Shown here: positions 1 to 9,157 of the stretch, in pieces | Numbering within the stretch: the first letter of the stretch is position 1 | Layout: every line of letters starts with the position of its first letter | Assembly (NCBI GenBank): GCA_006386115.1 | Contig: VFIW01000143.1 | Location: 28,750 to 92,749 of the forward strand | From: Globisporangium splendens | Taxonomy: Eukaryota; Oomycota; Peronosporomycetes; Pythiales; Pythiaceae | Length of the DNA: 64,000 bases | Direction: 5' to 3' | The notes under the pieces: model-generated | The model's database searches: none | What the model was told of the DNA's origin: nothing | Seen by the model: only the letters and a program-made list of their open reading frames with translations | Made by a program: the position numbers and the translations under genes

Positions 1-1302
1 GACTCCACTAGGAGACTTAACTTTTAGCATGGGCGGCAAATCGTTCGGCAAAATGTTGCGTTGATCTGTTGGTAGCACCCACAGAACTTTCACTGGTGGC
101 TCGTCGGCGCGCACGATGAGTCCGTCGATCAGCGCCTGCGCCTGCCAGGAATCAATGTACGCGAGCGTGCCCAAGTTCAGGTACACGACGCCGCCGCCAC
201 CCACAGCCGAAGCTGGCAGCGGCGCGTCCAACCAGCTCTGCAAGGACGACCCTGCGAGGTGGTTTCGCGCATTTCGACTCGCATTTCGGTCGCGCACTGG
301 GAGAATCGGACCCACGGCGTCAATGAGCGGCGACAGTGGCTGCGGATGCTCGAGTCCAAACGCGGTGTTGAGAATCACGCGCGCGCCTTTGAACACGTCG
401 TGCTGCGAGCGGTAGGGCTTGAGGTCGAGCTCCCAGCGCATCTTGTTGAGCTGCATGAATGGCGGCGTGAGCGCGACCGACAGCAGCCGCGGGAACAGGA
501 TGTTCATGCACCGGTTCCAGAGCGACATATGGATGCTGTAGCCCGTGCCCCACGCCGGGATGTAGCTCGGCGCGCCGCCGAGGTCGAACATGATGGACGG
601 AGAGTTGATGATGTACGGCAGCTGGAGCTTGTGCACGAGGTCCTGGGCACCGATGGTCGCGATGTCCATGACCACGAGATCCGGTGGGCTCTGGTTCAAT
701 TGCGGCAGCAGCGTGTCGAACATCGGACGCGCTGCGGCCACGTAAATGTCGTTGAACATGGTCAGGATGCCGCGGAAGTTGGACGAGTCGCGCGTCATGA
801 CCTTGAGTTTGCTACGCAGATCCTCGGCCGAGATCGGGAATGGGCCCGCCGAGAGGAAGGGCACGCTGTAGCTGTGCGCCCAGTCCTTGCCGGACTCGTG
901 CGTCGCGAACGACACCCGGTAGCCGCGCTGGTGCATCTCGCTCGCGATGCGCAGCAGCGGCAGCGCGTGGCTCTTGATCGCGATCGACACGAACACGACG
1001 TGCTTCTGCTTGGCGTCCGCGTGGGTCACGATCTGGCACTTTGGAGGCGGTGGAGTCATGACGGCGTCATTGGTGCTGGTAGTCGAAGCCTCTTCCGTGG
1101 CCACACATACTGACGCGTCTTCTGCTACGGCTTCTGGCGCTTCTCGGGCGTCTGGGGATGTCGTTTCTGCGTATACAACGCTGACGACAGAGAGAAAAAC
1201 GACCAGGACGATGAGCCATGCGCCTGCAGAACGCGGTTTGAGCGCATTGCGACGCTTTAAACGCGGCGCCACGCGCGACAAACTGCTGGTCATGTGCGCC
1301 AT
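1..1302 (-). CDS. UDP-glycosyltransferase (GT1 family), C-terminus outside window
   Basis: The reading frame is open from the ATG at 1302 to the window edge, giving 434 residues without a stop; the C-terminal end lies to the left of the window. A hydrophobic segment at about residues 28-45 follows a basic N-terminus, as in a signal anchor or signal peptide. From about residue 100 the sequence KHVVFVSIAIKSHALPLLRI with a following RGYRVSFATHESG matches the N-terminal acceptor-binding fold of GT-B UDP-glycosyltransferases. The segment VVYLNLGTLAYIDSW with AQALIDGL near the edge is the usual start of the C-terminal donor-binding domain (VVYVSFGS-like). The UDP-sugar signature itself (HCG...E) is not in the window. 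The likely role is transfer of a sugar from a UDP-sugar to a small lipophilic or lipid acceptor in the ER or secretory system; substrate unknown. No intron is needed in the visible part. Confidence 0.8.
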   Translation of the reverse strand, partial: MAHMTSSLSRVAPRLKRRNALKPRSAGAWLIVLVVFLSVVSVVYAETTSPDAREAPEAVAEDASVCVATEEASTTSTNDAVMTPPPPKCQIVTHADAKQKHVVFVSIAIKSHALPLLRIASEMHQRGYRVSFATHESGKDWAHSYSVPFLSAGPFPISAEDLRSKLKVMTRDSSNFRGILTMFNDIYVAAARPMFDTLLPQLNQSPPDLVVMDIATIGAQDLVHKLQLPYIINSPSIMFDLGGAPSYIPAWGTGYSIHMSLWNRCMNILFPRLLSVALTPPFMQLNKMRWELDLKPYRSQHDVFKGARVILNTAFGLEHPQPLSPLIDAVGPILPVRDRNASRNARNHLAGSSLQSWLDAPLPASAVGGGGVVYLNLGTLAYIDSWQAQALIDGLIVRADEPPVKVLWVLPTDQRNILPNDLPPMLKVKSPSGV

Positions 1303-1542
1303 GTTGCTGTTCTGAAGAGTCAATCGGGGAGATCGCATCGATACTGAAAGTACCGGTTACAAACGGTATACCGGCACTTTTGAAAAGTACTATCTTGATA
1401 CCGGTATTTCACACCAAACTGCAATGACGGACACGAAGAGACACACACGAGGGCGTTACTCGGAATGATGAAGCTGAAGCGAAGAGCTCCCTCATTTGGG
1501 TTTTCGCCGAAGCAGAGCGTGTGTGCGCGTAACCAACGACTC

Positions 1543-2332
1543 ATGTCCCCAGCTGCAAGTGCAGCACCAAAGCAGGAGACCATGGTGGTGGTACGAGGCA
1601 TGGTGGGTGGTGGATCTGGAAGGCCATGTCCCAGATCCCATTTCCTTGGGGCCATGCGTCAACCCGGTTGCGCGCGATTCTGGCTTCATCAAGTATGTAG
1701 AAACGGATCCGACGGCTACTGCGTCGTTTTCATTCAAAACGTCTCAGGTGAGGCACATCCATATCTTTGCATCAACATGCAGTTCTTCTTACGTCTATAC
1801 ATTTGTAGCAAGATGCTGAAAAAGCCATCCAAGCCCAGACTCCGTCGGCTCCAAAGGAGGAAGCAAGTGCATCCTCATCGGTTCCTGCAGCTCCACCCGC
1901 ATCGTCACTGCCGCTTCCCGTGCCTTTCGCGGTTGCACCTTCGTTAGGCATCATGCCGTCTCCACCTGTCGCCATGTTCGCTGGAGCTGCCACCGCAGTC
2001 CACTTGCCACCACCGCCAGCGCCCGTTGCACCACCAGCCATGGAAAACCAAAAGTAGCAATCGTGGAAGCTGCCGAGCATTTGACGCCTCCACCACCGCA
2101 GCAGACGCCGACCGTGACGAGTGAAGTCAGCAAGGCTCTTCCACCCCTTTTGAGCTCTGACAGCATGCCTGCCAAAGAAGGGTACGTCCGAAAATGCTTT
2201 TCGTTTCTCTTTTTTTCACAGCGAGAGTCAAAACTGATACCTAGGTCTGTTTGTAGTGAACCAACCGTGGATAATGCCGCCGACATGCTCGAAGCGCTGC
2301 TGAACCTGGGGCCATCGACGTCTGCATCCTAG
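1543..2332 (+). pseudogene. Pro/Ala-rich protein gene, N-terminus unresolved, one frame break
   Basis: I do not recognise the family. A coding stretch containing VDLEGHVPDPISLGPCVNP and ending KYVETD...FKTSQ runs to a donor at 1749 (GTGAGG). It splices in phase 0 to an exon starting QDAEKAIQAQTPSAPKEE at 1810. This is followed by a long Pro/Ala/Ser-rich tract. At 2050-2053 an AAAA run causes a premature TAG; the next frame continues VAIVEAAEHLTPPPPQQ to a second intron with donor at 2182. That intron has two in-frame acceptors 12 nt apart (exon from 2245 or 2257) and a CTGAT branch-like site. The last exon ends MLEALLNLGPSTSAS at 2332. The missing base in the A-run may be a real mutation or an assembly error. 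The start is unclear: the ATG at 1543 lies in another frame than the best-supported exon, so an upstream exon or a second frame break is likely. Confidence 0.35.
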
Positions 2333-2603
2333 TCGCTTGAACTCCAGCGCGGCGTCTCTCTTCAAGTAGGGACTTGCATCTGCTCAGCATACACAGCTTA
2401 TCACAACTAAATGCATGAACATCAAATAAATCACTTTTCTGCTCCATTGCGTGTCATAATCAAAAAGTGTACCCATGTCCTGTAACCCAGGTACAGTACC
2501 TGTGCCATGCCACACATTTGCAACCAGAGGCCACTAATAAAGCGTAACCCAATCAGACACCCAGGTTCCATGAGCATAATCAAAGCAACAGAAGAAGACG
2601 AGC

Positions 2604-3786
2604 ATGGCGGTCGTGGGTGGCGGCGTTGGCGCGCCGGGGGTCCGCGAGAAGCGCGCGGCGCAGCGCAAGTGGTCGGCGCGCGCATGGTGGGTCTCTCTGC
2701 ACGCGTACGACTACGCAGCACTGGCGTACAGCGGCGCGCTGAGTCCTGAGGCGCTCTCGATGCCGTGGTTCGTCGTCGCAGTCGTCGTCGCCGTCGCGAA
2801 TCTGAGCAGCTATGTTATTCTGCAGTTGTCGGTACCTGGGTACGTGACGCAGGCTGAGCAGCGTCACGGTGACCTGGAAGAAGGACGAGATACTACGGCA
2901 GCGACAGTCGTTGAGCAGAGCACAGACTCGGACGCGCTCGTGGCCAAGGAGAGCGAGAGAGACCAGGATGGCCACGGCATCATGAGGCGCGCGAGCGACG
3001 CGTCGGGACTACGCTTCTGCGAGTTTTGCCTCGTGACTCAGCCATTGCGAGCGAAGCACTGGTACCTATGCTGCGTCGTTTTAATTTGACTCAATGCTTG
3101 GACTTGGGATTGACTGCCAGTGATCTCTGTTTGATATGATGCTGCAGCAAGGATTGCGGACAGTGCGTTCGGCAGTATGACCACCAGTACGTTTGTGCCT
3201 ATGATTTATGCCAAGTGTGAAGCAATTCTAGGTACTTATATACTCTCGCTGATGTGTCTGTAGCTGTGACTGCGCGGGGACGTGTGTTGGGGAGAAGAAT
3301 CGCCGCAAGTTTGTCGCGTACTTATTTATTCAGTCCATTGAGGGTCTGGTGATAATCGGCGTCGCGGCCGATGCGTTCACGCTGCAGTCGAGCGTCGACG
3401 AGTGGTTCCAAGTCAACTGGCCGTACATCATCGTCTGGTTCACGACATTTTGCGCACTGTTGATCGCGATTCCGCTGTTCCTCTACCAGGCATATCTCAT
3501 CTCCACAAACCAGGTACGCTGGACAGACAAGGCTCCACTCGTGGTCTTACAATATGTCTCACATATCCGTCCGTTCCTGTTTGTTTGCTAGACTTCCTGG
3601 GAGCATGCACGCCATTCAGTGATCACGTACCTTCGTGACTTGCCAGACGAAGCCAAATCCCCATTTGATCGTGGCGTTTTCACGAATTGGCGGATCTTTT
3701 TCTGTGGTGGTAATGCCAACAAGTGGGTCTACAGCTCTGCGCCAGCGCCAGCCGCATCATCACCGAATGACACGTCCATCATGTAG
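2604..3786 (+). CDS. DHHC-type protein S-palmitoyltransferase
   Basis: Four exons, 2604-3061, 3148-3186, 3264-3513 and 3592-3786, join in frame to 313 residues. This enzyme class attaches palmitate to cysteines of membrane-associated proteins by an acyl-enzyme mechanism. The cysteine-rich domain is only seen after splicing: FCEFCLVTQPLRAKHC, then KDCGQCVRQYDHH and CDCAGTCVGEKN, which gives the C-x2-C, H-C-x2-C-x2-C and DHHC-x5-C-x4-N pattern. The DHHC motif itself spans the second intron. Membrane segments are predicted at about WFVVAVVVAVANLSSYVIL before the domain and FVAYLFIQSIEGLVIIGVA and YIIVWFTTFCALLIAIPLFL after it. NQTSWEHARH near the end matches the TTxE motif. Introns are 86, 77 and 78 bp with GTAC donors. 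Only one or two hydrophobic segments are clear before the CRD, so topology at the N-terminus is less sure. Confidence 0.9.
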
Positions 3787-4421
3787 GTACTGATCTAGGA
3801 TTGTAACGACAATGCTACTGATCTGATTTGTACACACTGGCACAAACGGAGCCTTAATCGCAGGGCACTCACCATGCAAGCGGCCAACCGTCCTAGTTGA
3901 AGACAGAGCCACATGGAGTCGAGCAGACAAGAAGAAAATGCCACCTTCTCTCACACCGCTCCATATGGAGCTCATGTTTTACTTCTGCCTTTAAACCCAA
4001 CACCAAGAAATATCAAGTGCAATGAAATCGAGTTGCTACTGCAGCGATTCACCAGATCGTTCATGAGATAAGTTGCTCAGCTGCATTGCCCTTCTCCAGC
4101 TCGGACCAGATGCAATAAGTGGTTTTCTTTCGCACTCATGCTTTCTTCTGACTTCGCATTGAGGTTAGTTAGGACTTGTTTGTACTGAGTTCAATTAATA
4201 AATTCTGCAAGATCACAAAAAGATCACCCATTCAGCTATGTGCGCCAAATCGAAATTGTGCAGTATTAATATGAATGAATGAGTGACGATCCGTTTAATT
4301 TTGACATTGCCGACATCTTCTCGATGAAGATTATTTCGACGCTTTCGACATCCACTGCAGCATGTTACTCTGACACGTAACCCTTCCTACCGCATTCCCA
4401 ACAGCTCCTCCCCATTTGCCC
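3787..4421. other. Intergenic spacer between DHHC and ALG5 genes
   Basis: AT-rich spacer of 635 bp with no open frame of note. CCCCATTTGCCCATG directly before the ALG5 start (4410-4424) resembles an oomycete initiator (CATTTNCC), which would place transcription start unusually close to the ATG. Nothing else recognised. Confidence 0.4.
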
Positions 4422-5689
4422 ATGACGATGGAGGTGCAGCTTGTGCAGGTGGCGGCGCTGCTGGTGCTGGCGCCGCTGGGCGCGGGCGTGCTGCTGCTGC
4501 TGCGCTGGGTGCGTGAGCCCATCGTGGAGGCGCGGCGCCTGGCCAAGGAGGTGGACCCCGCGCAGGAGAACGCGTTCGAGGACCCGAACGACTCCAACGC
4601 GGCCACGCGCATGTACGAGCAGCGTCTTGTGAGCTTCTGTCGATATGATGATAGTCACACTTGCTTTCTCTATATATGTGTATGTGTGTGTATATGTAGG
4701 CACGCGTTTGGCTCCCTGGGCGATGAGACCGCGACGCGGTCGCTGTCGGTGATCCTGCCGGCGTTCAACGAGCAGGATCGGATCCTCGTCACGATCCACG
4801 ACACCATAGCGTATCTGGAAGAGCGGAAAGCCGCCGACCCGTATGTGTTTCTTGTCTCTACGCGCTTACCATGGACTCTATGATGTTGGCTAATGACGAA
4901 TGGAACGCTATGCTGCAGGACGTTCACGTACGAGGTGATCGTCGTGGACGATTGCAGTCAGGACAAGACGGTGGACGTGGTCTTGGACCAGGTGAAGAAG
5001 CACACGGTGGAGCGCATCCAGCTGCTGCGGCTGCAGAAGAACCATGGCAAGGGAGGCGCCGTGCGCAAGGGCGTGCTGCGCGCGCGTGGCGCCAAGATCC
5101 TGTTCGCGGACGCCGACAACGCGACCGAGATCCGCGAGTACGCCAAGCTCGAGCGCGAGATGCTCAAGGAGCACGAGAAGAGCGACACGCGCGGCGTGGT
5201 CGTGTGCGGCAGTCGCGCGCACCTCGAGGAAGAAGCGATCGCCAAGCGCAACCCGATCCGCAACCTGCTCATGCACGGCTTCCACATGATCGTGTCCACG
5301 CTGTGCGTCAAGAACGTGCGCGACACGCAGTGCGGGTTCAAACTGTTTGACCGCACGGCTGCGCGCATCGTGTTTGCGCCCATGCACATCGAGCGCTGGG
5401 CGTTTGACGTTGAGCTGCTGTACATCGCGGCCGCGCAGAAGCTGAACGTCAAGGTATGCGTTATCCTTCTCATGTGGACGCCTTGTATCTTGAGTTTGTC
5501 CTTAATCGCCTTGCCTGGTGGACTTTGTAGGAAGTCGCGGTGCAATGGCGCGAGATCCCAGGCTCGAAGCTCAGCGTGGTCTCGGCCACGATCACCATGC
5601 TGCGTGAGATCATCCTGATCGCCTTCTGCTACACGTTCGGCGTCTGGCGACTCGACGACGGCGGCTTTCGGCTCGCGAAGAAGCAGTAG
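4422..5689 (+). CDS. ALG5: Dolichyl-phosphate beta-glucosyltransferase (ALG5)
   Basis: Exons 4422-4612, 4700-4840, 4919-5453 and 5531-5689 give 341 residues, close to the yeast enzyme (334). ALG5 makes dolichyl-phosphate-glucose from UDP-glucose at the cytosolic face of the ER, the donor for the last steps of N-glycan precursor assembly. An N-terminal membrane anchor (LVQVAALLVLAPLGAGVLLLL) is followed by the GT2 fold: LSVILPAFNEQDRI, YEVIVVDDCSQDKT, QKNHGKGGAVRKGVL, the metal/nucleotide site LFADADNATEI, and DTQCGFKLF plus WAFDVELLYIA. The C-terminal VQWREIPGSKLSV is also typical. The first ATG, at 4422, is followed by a second at 4428. For intron 1 the attractive donor GTGAGC at 4629 would break the frame; only GTACGA at 4613 (87-bp intron) keeps it. 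Retention of that intron is also open in frame, giving 29 extra residues. Confidence 0.93.
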
Positions 5690-6146
5690 CAGTAAGCGCG
5701 GCAAGGCACAGGAGTTCTACTGCATATCCGGCCTCCAGTGCAAGGCCACTCACTGCTTGTCAAGCACAGAATAGATGGAGTGTGCAAAATCTATTCAACT
5801 CCCCTAGCGTGGAAATTGGGAGAAGATTGCTGGTCGATCCTGACCTAAATAAGAACTCGAATAGCTGAGCCTCACACACAAAACCCGACAAACAGAACAC
5901 TCGCCTGCGCTTCGATATCCACGTGTTCACCAGGTTTGGCTTGCCGTGCTGCGGGACTTTGGGTGAGTGCGACGTGAAGTCACTCGAGCTCTTCCTCTTG
6001 ACGTACTTGGGCTCCCTATTTCGCTCCTCGTGATGATGATCGTTGTCTCGCGGTCGTTTCTTCAAAGGAGGCGCGCGATTGTCGTTCGTGGTCATCATGC
6101 AGTCCAACTTGGTGTGCTGTTCGGGTGAAGCTTTCGGCTGCGGTCG
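5690..6146. other. Convergent 3' spacer with in-frame extension of the minus-strand gene
   Basis: Between the 3' ends of ALG5 and the minus-strand Lys/Ser-rich gene. On the minus strand the frame after the TAA at 6147-6149 stays open for 129 codons down to 5760. Its first ~80 codons share the Lys/Arg/His/Ser-rich composition of the gene upstream; after WISKRRR the sequence no longer looks coding. Confidence 0.5.
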
Positions 6147-7945
6147 TTACAGCCCAAAGCTTCGCATGCGGTCGTATTGAGAATGCTGTTGTTGCTTTGG
6201 ACTCTTTTTCTCGTGCTTTTGCTTTTCCAAACTGAATCTCCTGTACTGACCAGGCAATGGTGATGACGATGCCACTTCCTTCCTGGCACTCTTCAGCCAC
6301 TTACCCATTACCGCATAGCTTCCTTTCATCTCTGCTTGATGCTTGCTCCGGAACTTCTCGCGCTCTTGACTCCACTTGTTGTTCGTGCTGGCAATACTGC
6401 GTGGCATCGTGTCTTCATCTTTCTTCTTGGGCTCTGTGGTTCCTTCGAGAAATTTCTTCTGCTCTCTCTCCAGCGTCAGATACTCGTTCAATGTTGTCTC
6501 ACGCGAACTCTTCTTCTCCTCTATTCTATCCATGAAATGGAACAGACTCGACTTCTGATGTGGCTTCGTCTTGTGCTGTTCCTTTGGCTTCTCTGCAAAG
6601 TATTTGCTGCTTCGATCGCTGGGGCTGCTGCTCTCGTGCTTCCGTCGCTTCTCTGGGGTTCCATGCGAATGATGATGAGGCTGTGCTTTGAGGGGACTAT
6701 GATGATGGGTTCCTCGTGCTGGCGACAGCAAACGCGATTTCTTGTGCTTGAGAGCCCCAGGACTGCTGGCTTCCTGACGATGTCGCTTCTCCTCCTTCCT
6801 CGACCCGCTGCCGTACTCTGTTTTCCGACTCAGCGTGTCTAAACTAGCACGCTTACATGAGAATTTTTCACGCTCGCGACTTGTTTTCGCCAACGAAGCG
6901 CTCGTCTTCTTTTTGTCAGCGTTGCTGTTACCACCCTTCACGGACGCCGTAGTCTCCTGTCTGAAGAACGAAAGCTGCTGTTGCTGGAAGCACGAGCCAC
7001 TACTGCCACCACTGCTTTCGAGCGCCTTGTGCTTTTTCTTCTTCTTCTCCTTCTTCCGCTTCGGTGACTTGTGCTTTTTCTCCTTCCCTTCGTTCTCGTC
7101 CGCATCGTCGTCCTCCGTTTGCTTCGAGTCACGATTGCTCTTCTTGGAAGCGAACTGCGTCTTCGCAGCCTGGATCGCGCTCGCAATACTCTGTGATTTG
7201 ATGTAAACACACAAAATATGAGAAACCAGATGCACTTCCTTCATGGATTGTTCCTCATCCGTACATGCTTAAGTCCAGCGTTCAGTCGATCAGCGCGTGT
7301 TGCGCCTTTCACTTCACCAGTCACCAGCTTGAACGTTCGGATTTTCCGCCACTTTGCATCTGCAAAATCAAAACGCACACACCACGACAGCATACGGCAA
7401 ATACTCGCAGAAGTGTCATGGAGCAATGATGCGGCAACATCGTGTCTTTACCAGCAGCGTCAATCTCGTCGTCGTGGCGATCGAGCTTGCGGCGGATCAT
7501 CAGCGTCATTGGCAGCCTATTGCAGAAGTACACAGTATGCACAGCACGTCATTGTCGCAAACGGCATCCACATATCAGTACGACCACGCGCACTGCATTG
7601 CGATAGATGCACATTGGCTTACAGCTCCTGACTCTCGAGCCGAAGCGGGTACTCGGGCTCGTCCTTGAGCACCTTGAGCACCTTGGCGACACGGTGGCCG
7701 CGCGGGTCTCCATTCACGAACGCCTATGGCACATTGTTAAACAGCAGTATAGCATATAGTGAGTGGGATGTCATGTCTGTCAATGTTGCACTTGCATTCG
7801 GACGTCGTCCATCGTGCGTCCCATATATACGCAATTATAGAGAGAGAGATAGCGACCAGCAGCACGCACGCACCATGGAGAAGTACTCGATGGTGTCGCC
7901 CGGATAGAGCGTCTCGGCGCTCAGCTCCTGCGCCGAGAGCCCCAT
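6147..7945 (-). CDS. Lys/Ser/His-rich, probably nuclear, uncharacterised protein
   Basis: Five exons on the minus strand, 7945-7874, 7723-7623, 7516-7452, 7359-7265 and 7190-6147, join without frame conflict to 458 residues starting MGLSAQELSAETLYPGDTIE. I do not recognise a named family. The first ~115 residues (GDTIEYFSMAFVNGDPRGHR followed by VAKVLKV, and LLPMTLMIRRKLDRHDDEID, then AKWRKIRTFKLVTGEVKG) look folded, possibly a small SH3-like or tudor-like barrel that wraps round a GDP-x-V type turn. The rest is low complexity: acidic, Lys-rich (KEKKHKSPKRKKEKKKKKHK, a likely nuclear signal), His-rich (HHHSPLKAQPHHHSH) and several SP/SS sites typical of splicing- or chromatin-linked proteins. 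Splice sites have GT-AG ends and fitting phases. The start shares a 292-bp divergent spacer with the phosphatase gene. The stop is followed by an in-frame extension described separately. Confidence 0.75.
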
Positions 7946-8237
7946 GCTGCGCGGTGCTCACTGCCGCACTCACGCACTGCGCCAATGACCAAGAGTGCGG
8001 AATTGGCGCCGTATTTTGGTGTTGGTCGGACTTAGTCGGATAAACAAACAGGTTCGGGTTTTCATTTTGTCCAACTGTTCAACCCATGGAGATCCAACCC
8101 GGACCAACATGCGGGTCGAGTGTTTCCAACCCACATAGAAAATGGGTCAATCTGTAAACCCGTATGGGTTTCTAGACCCACCTGTTGCCTCTCTTCCTGT
8201 GTCTGACACACTTTGCCGTGCGAATAAAGCTGCCAAA
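7946..8237. promoter_or_regulatory. Divergent promoter region of the Lys-rich and phosphatase genes
   Basis: Spacer of 292 bp between two start codons on opposite strands. TCATTTTGTCCA at 8062-8073 resembles the oomycete initiator on the plus strand. GGTCATTGGCGCA on the minus strand (around 7990-8002) could serve the other gene. Several GGGTT/AACCC motifs lie at 8055-8175. A short upstream frame begins at the ATG 8086. Motif-based, not tested. Confidence 0.4.
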
Positions 8238-9044
8238 ATGGCAGCACCACCTTCGACCGTGGCGCATGCGCCTTCTGTGCTCGTGGTGTTCGACTACGAC
8301 TGGTCGCTCGTGAACGAGAACTCGGACACGTTCGTCTTCCAGCAGCTGCACCCGGCGCTGCTCGACAACCTCACGGAGCGCTACCGGCTGCTGCAGCCGC
8401 CGTCGTGGACCAAGCTCATGGACAAGCTGCTGCTCGACCTGGCGCGCCAGCAGCCGCACGTGAGCGCCGCGGTCATCAAAGACACACTCGCGCGCATCCC
8501 CGTGCTCGACAAGATGTTGGACGCCGTGCGCCTCGCGGTCGAGATCCACGGTGCTGTGCTCAAGATCGTGAGCGACGCCAACACCGTGTACATCGACGCC
8601 ATGGTGGCGCACCACGGGCTCGAGCGCCACGTGAGCGAGATCTTCACGAACCCGGGCTTCTTCGACGACGCAGACGCCAGACGGCTGCGCGTGCAGCCGT
8701 ACCACGCACTGCATCTGGACCCGCACGGGTGCACGAACTGCCCCGCCAACATGTGCAAGGGCCAGATCCTGGACAAGATCCTGAGCGAGCGGCGCTTCTC
8801 GCATGTGCTGTACGTTGGCGATGGCGCGGGCGACTTCTGTCCGTCGACGCGGCTCTCGCCAAACGATGTGGTGTTCGCGCGCGCGAATGACGTCGACGGC
8901 AAGTCCTACGGACTGCTCAAGAAGCTGCACGCGAACCAGGACAAAGTGGCCGCCAAGGTCGTCCCGTGGAGCTCGGGCGAGGACATCTACAACCACTTTG
9001 ACGTGTTCTTCCGAGGGCTCAAAGCGGCTCAGCCTCAAGCCTAG
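8238..9044 (+). CDS. PHOSPHO1/PHOSPHO2-like HAD phosphatase
   Basis: A single exon of 268 residues. The family (vertebrate PHOSPHO1 on phosphocholine/phosphoethanolamine, PHOSPHO2 on pyridoxal phosphate; plant and oomycete homologues on small phosphomonoesters) belongs to the HAD superfamily. Visible motifs: motif I FDYDWSLVNENSD at about residue 16, with the two aspartates of DxDx(T/S); motif II KIVSDANTVYID; the family-specific CTNCPANMCKG with the motif III lysine; and motif IV YVGDGAGDFCP. The ATG at 8238 (context CCAAAATGG) is preferred because the family starts shortly before motif I; an in-frame ATG at 8142 would add 32 residues of non-conserved sequence. The exact substrate cannot be told from sequence. 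Confidence 0.9.
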   Translation: MAAPPSTVAHAPSVLVVFDYDWSLVNENSDTFVFQQLHPALLDNLTERYRLLQPPSWTKLMDKLLLDLARQQPHVSAAVIKDTLARIPVLDKMLDAVRLAVEIHGAVLKIVSDANTVYIDAMVAHHGLERHVSEIFTNPGFFDDADARRLRVQPYHALHLDPHGCTNCPANMCKGQILDKILSERRFSHVLYVGDGAGDFCPSTRLSPNDVVFARANDVDGKSYGLLKKLHANQDKVAAKVVPWSSGEDIYNHFDVFFRGLKAAQPQA

Positions 9045-9157
9045 GTACGCGTGCTCATTTTGACGCTTACAAGCCTAGTTATCACGGAAAGAACAGCGTG
9101 CAACCACATCATCTTGCCATTATTCATACTGCTTACGTGCTGTTTACCTGAGTTTGC
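9045..9157. other. Short convergent spacer
   Basis: Spacer of 113 bp between the 3' ends of the phosphatase and acetoacetyl-CoA synthetase genes. Nothing recognised. Confidence 0.5.

Noticed and set aside
259..1113. Plus-strand open frame of 284 codons over the glycosyltransferase
   Set aside because: It has an Arg/His/Val-rich shadow composition; the minus strand has a clear GT1 protein.
4629..4699. Intron 1 of ALG5 with donor GTGAGC at 4629
   Set aside because: Removing 71 bp breaks the reading frame into the glycosyltransferase domain; the donor at 4613 keeps it.
8172..9038. Minus-strand frame of 288 codons over the phosphatase gene
   Set aside because: Shadow of a GC-rich coding region; the plus strand carries all HAD motifs.
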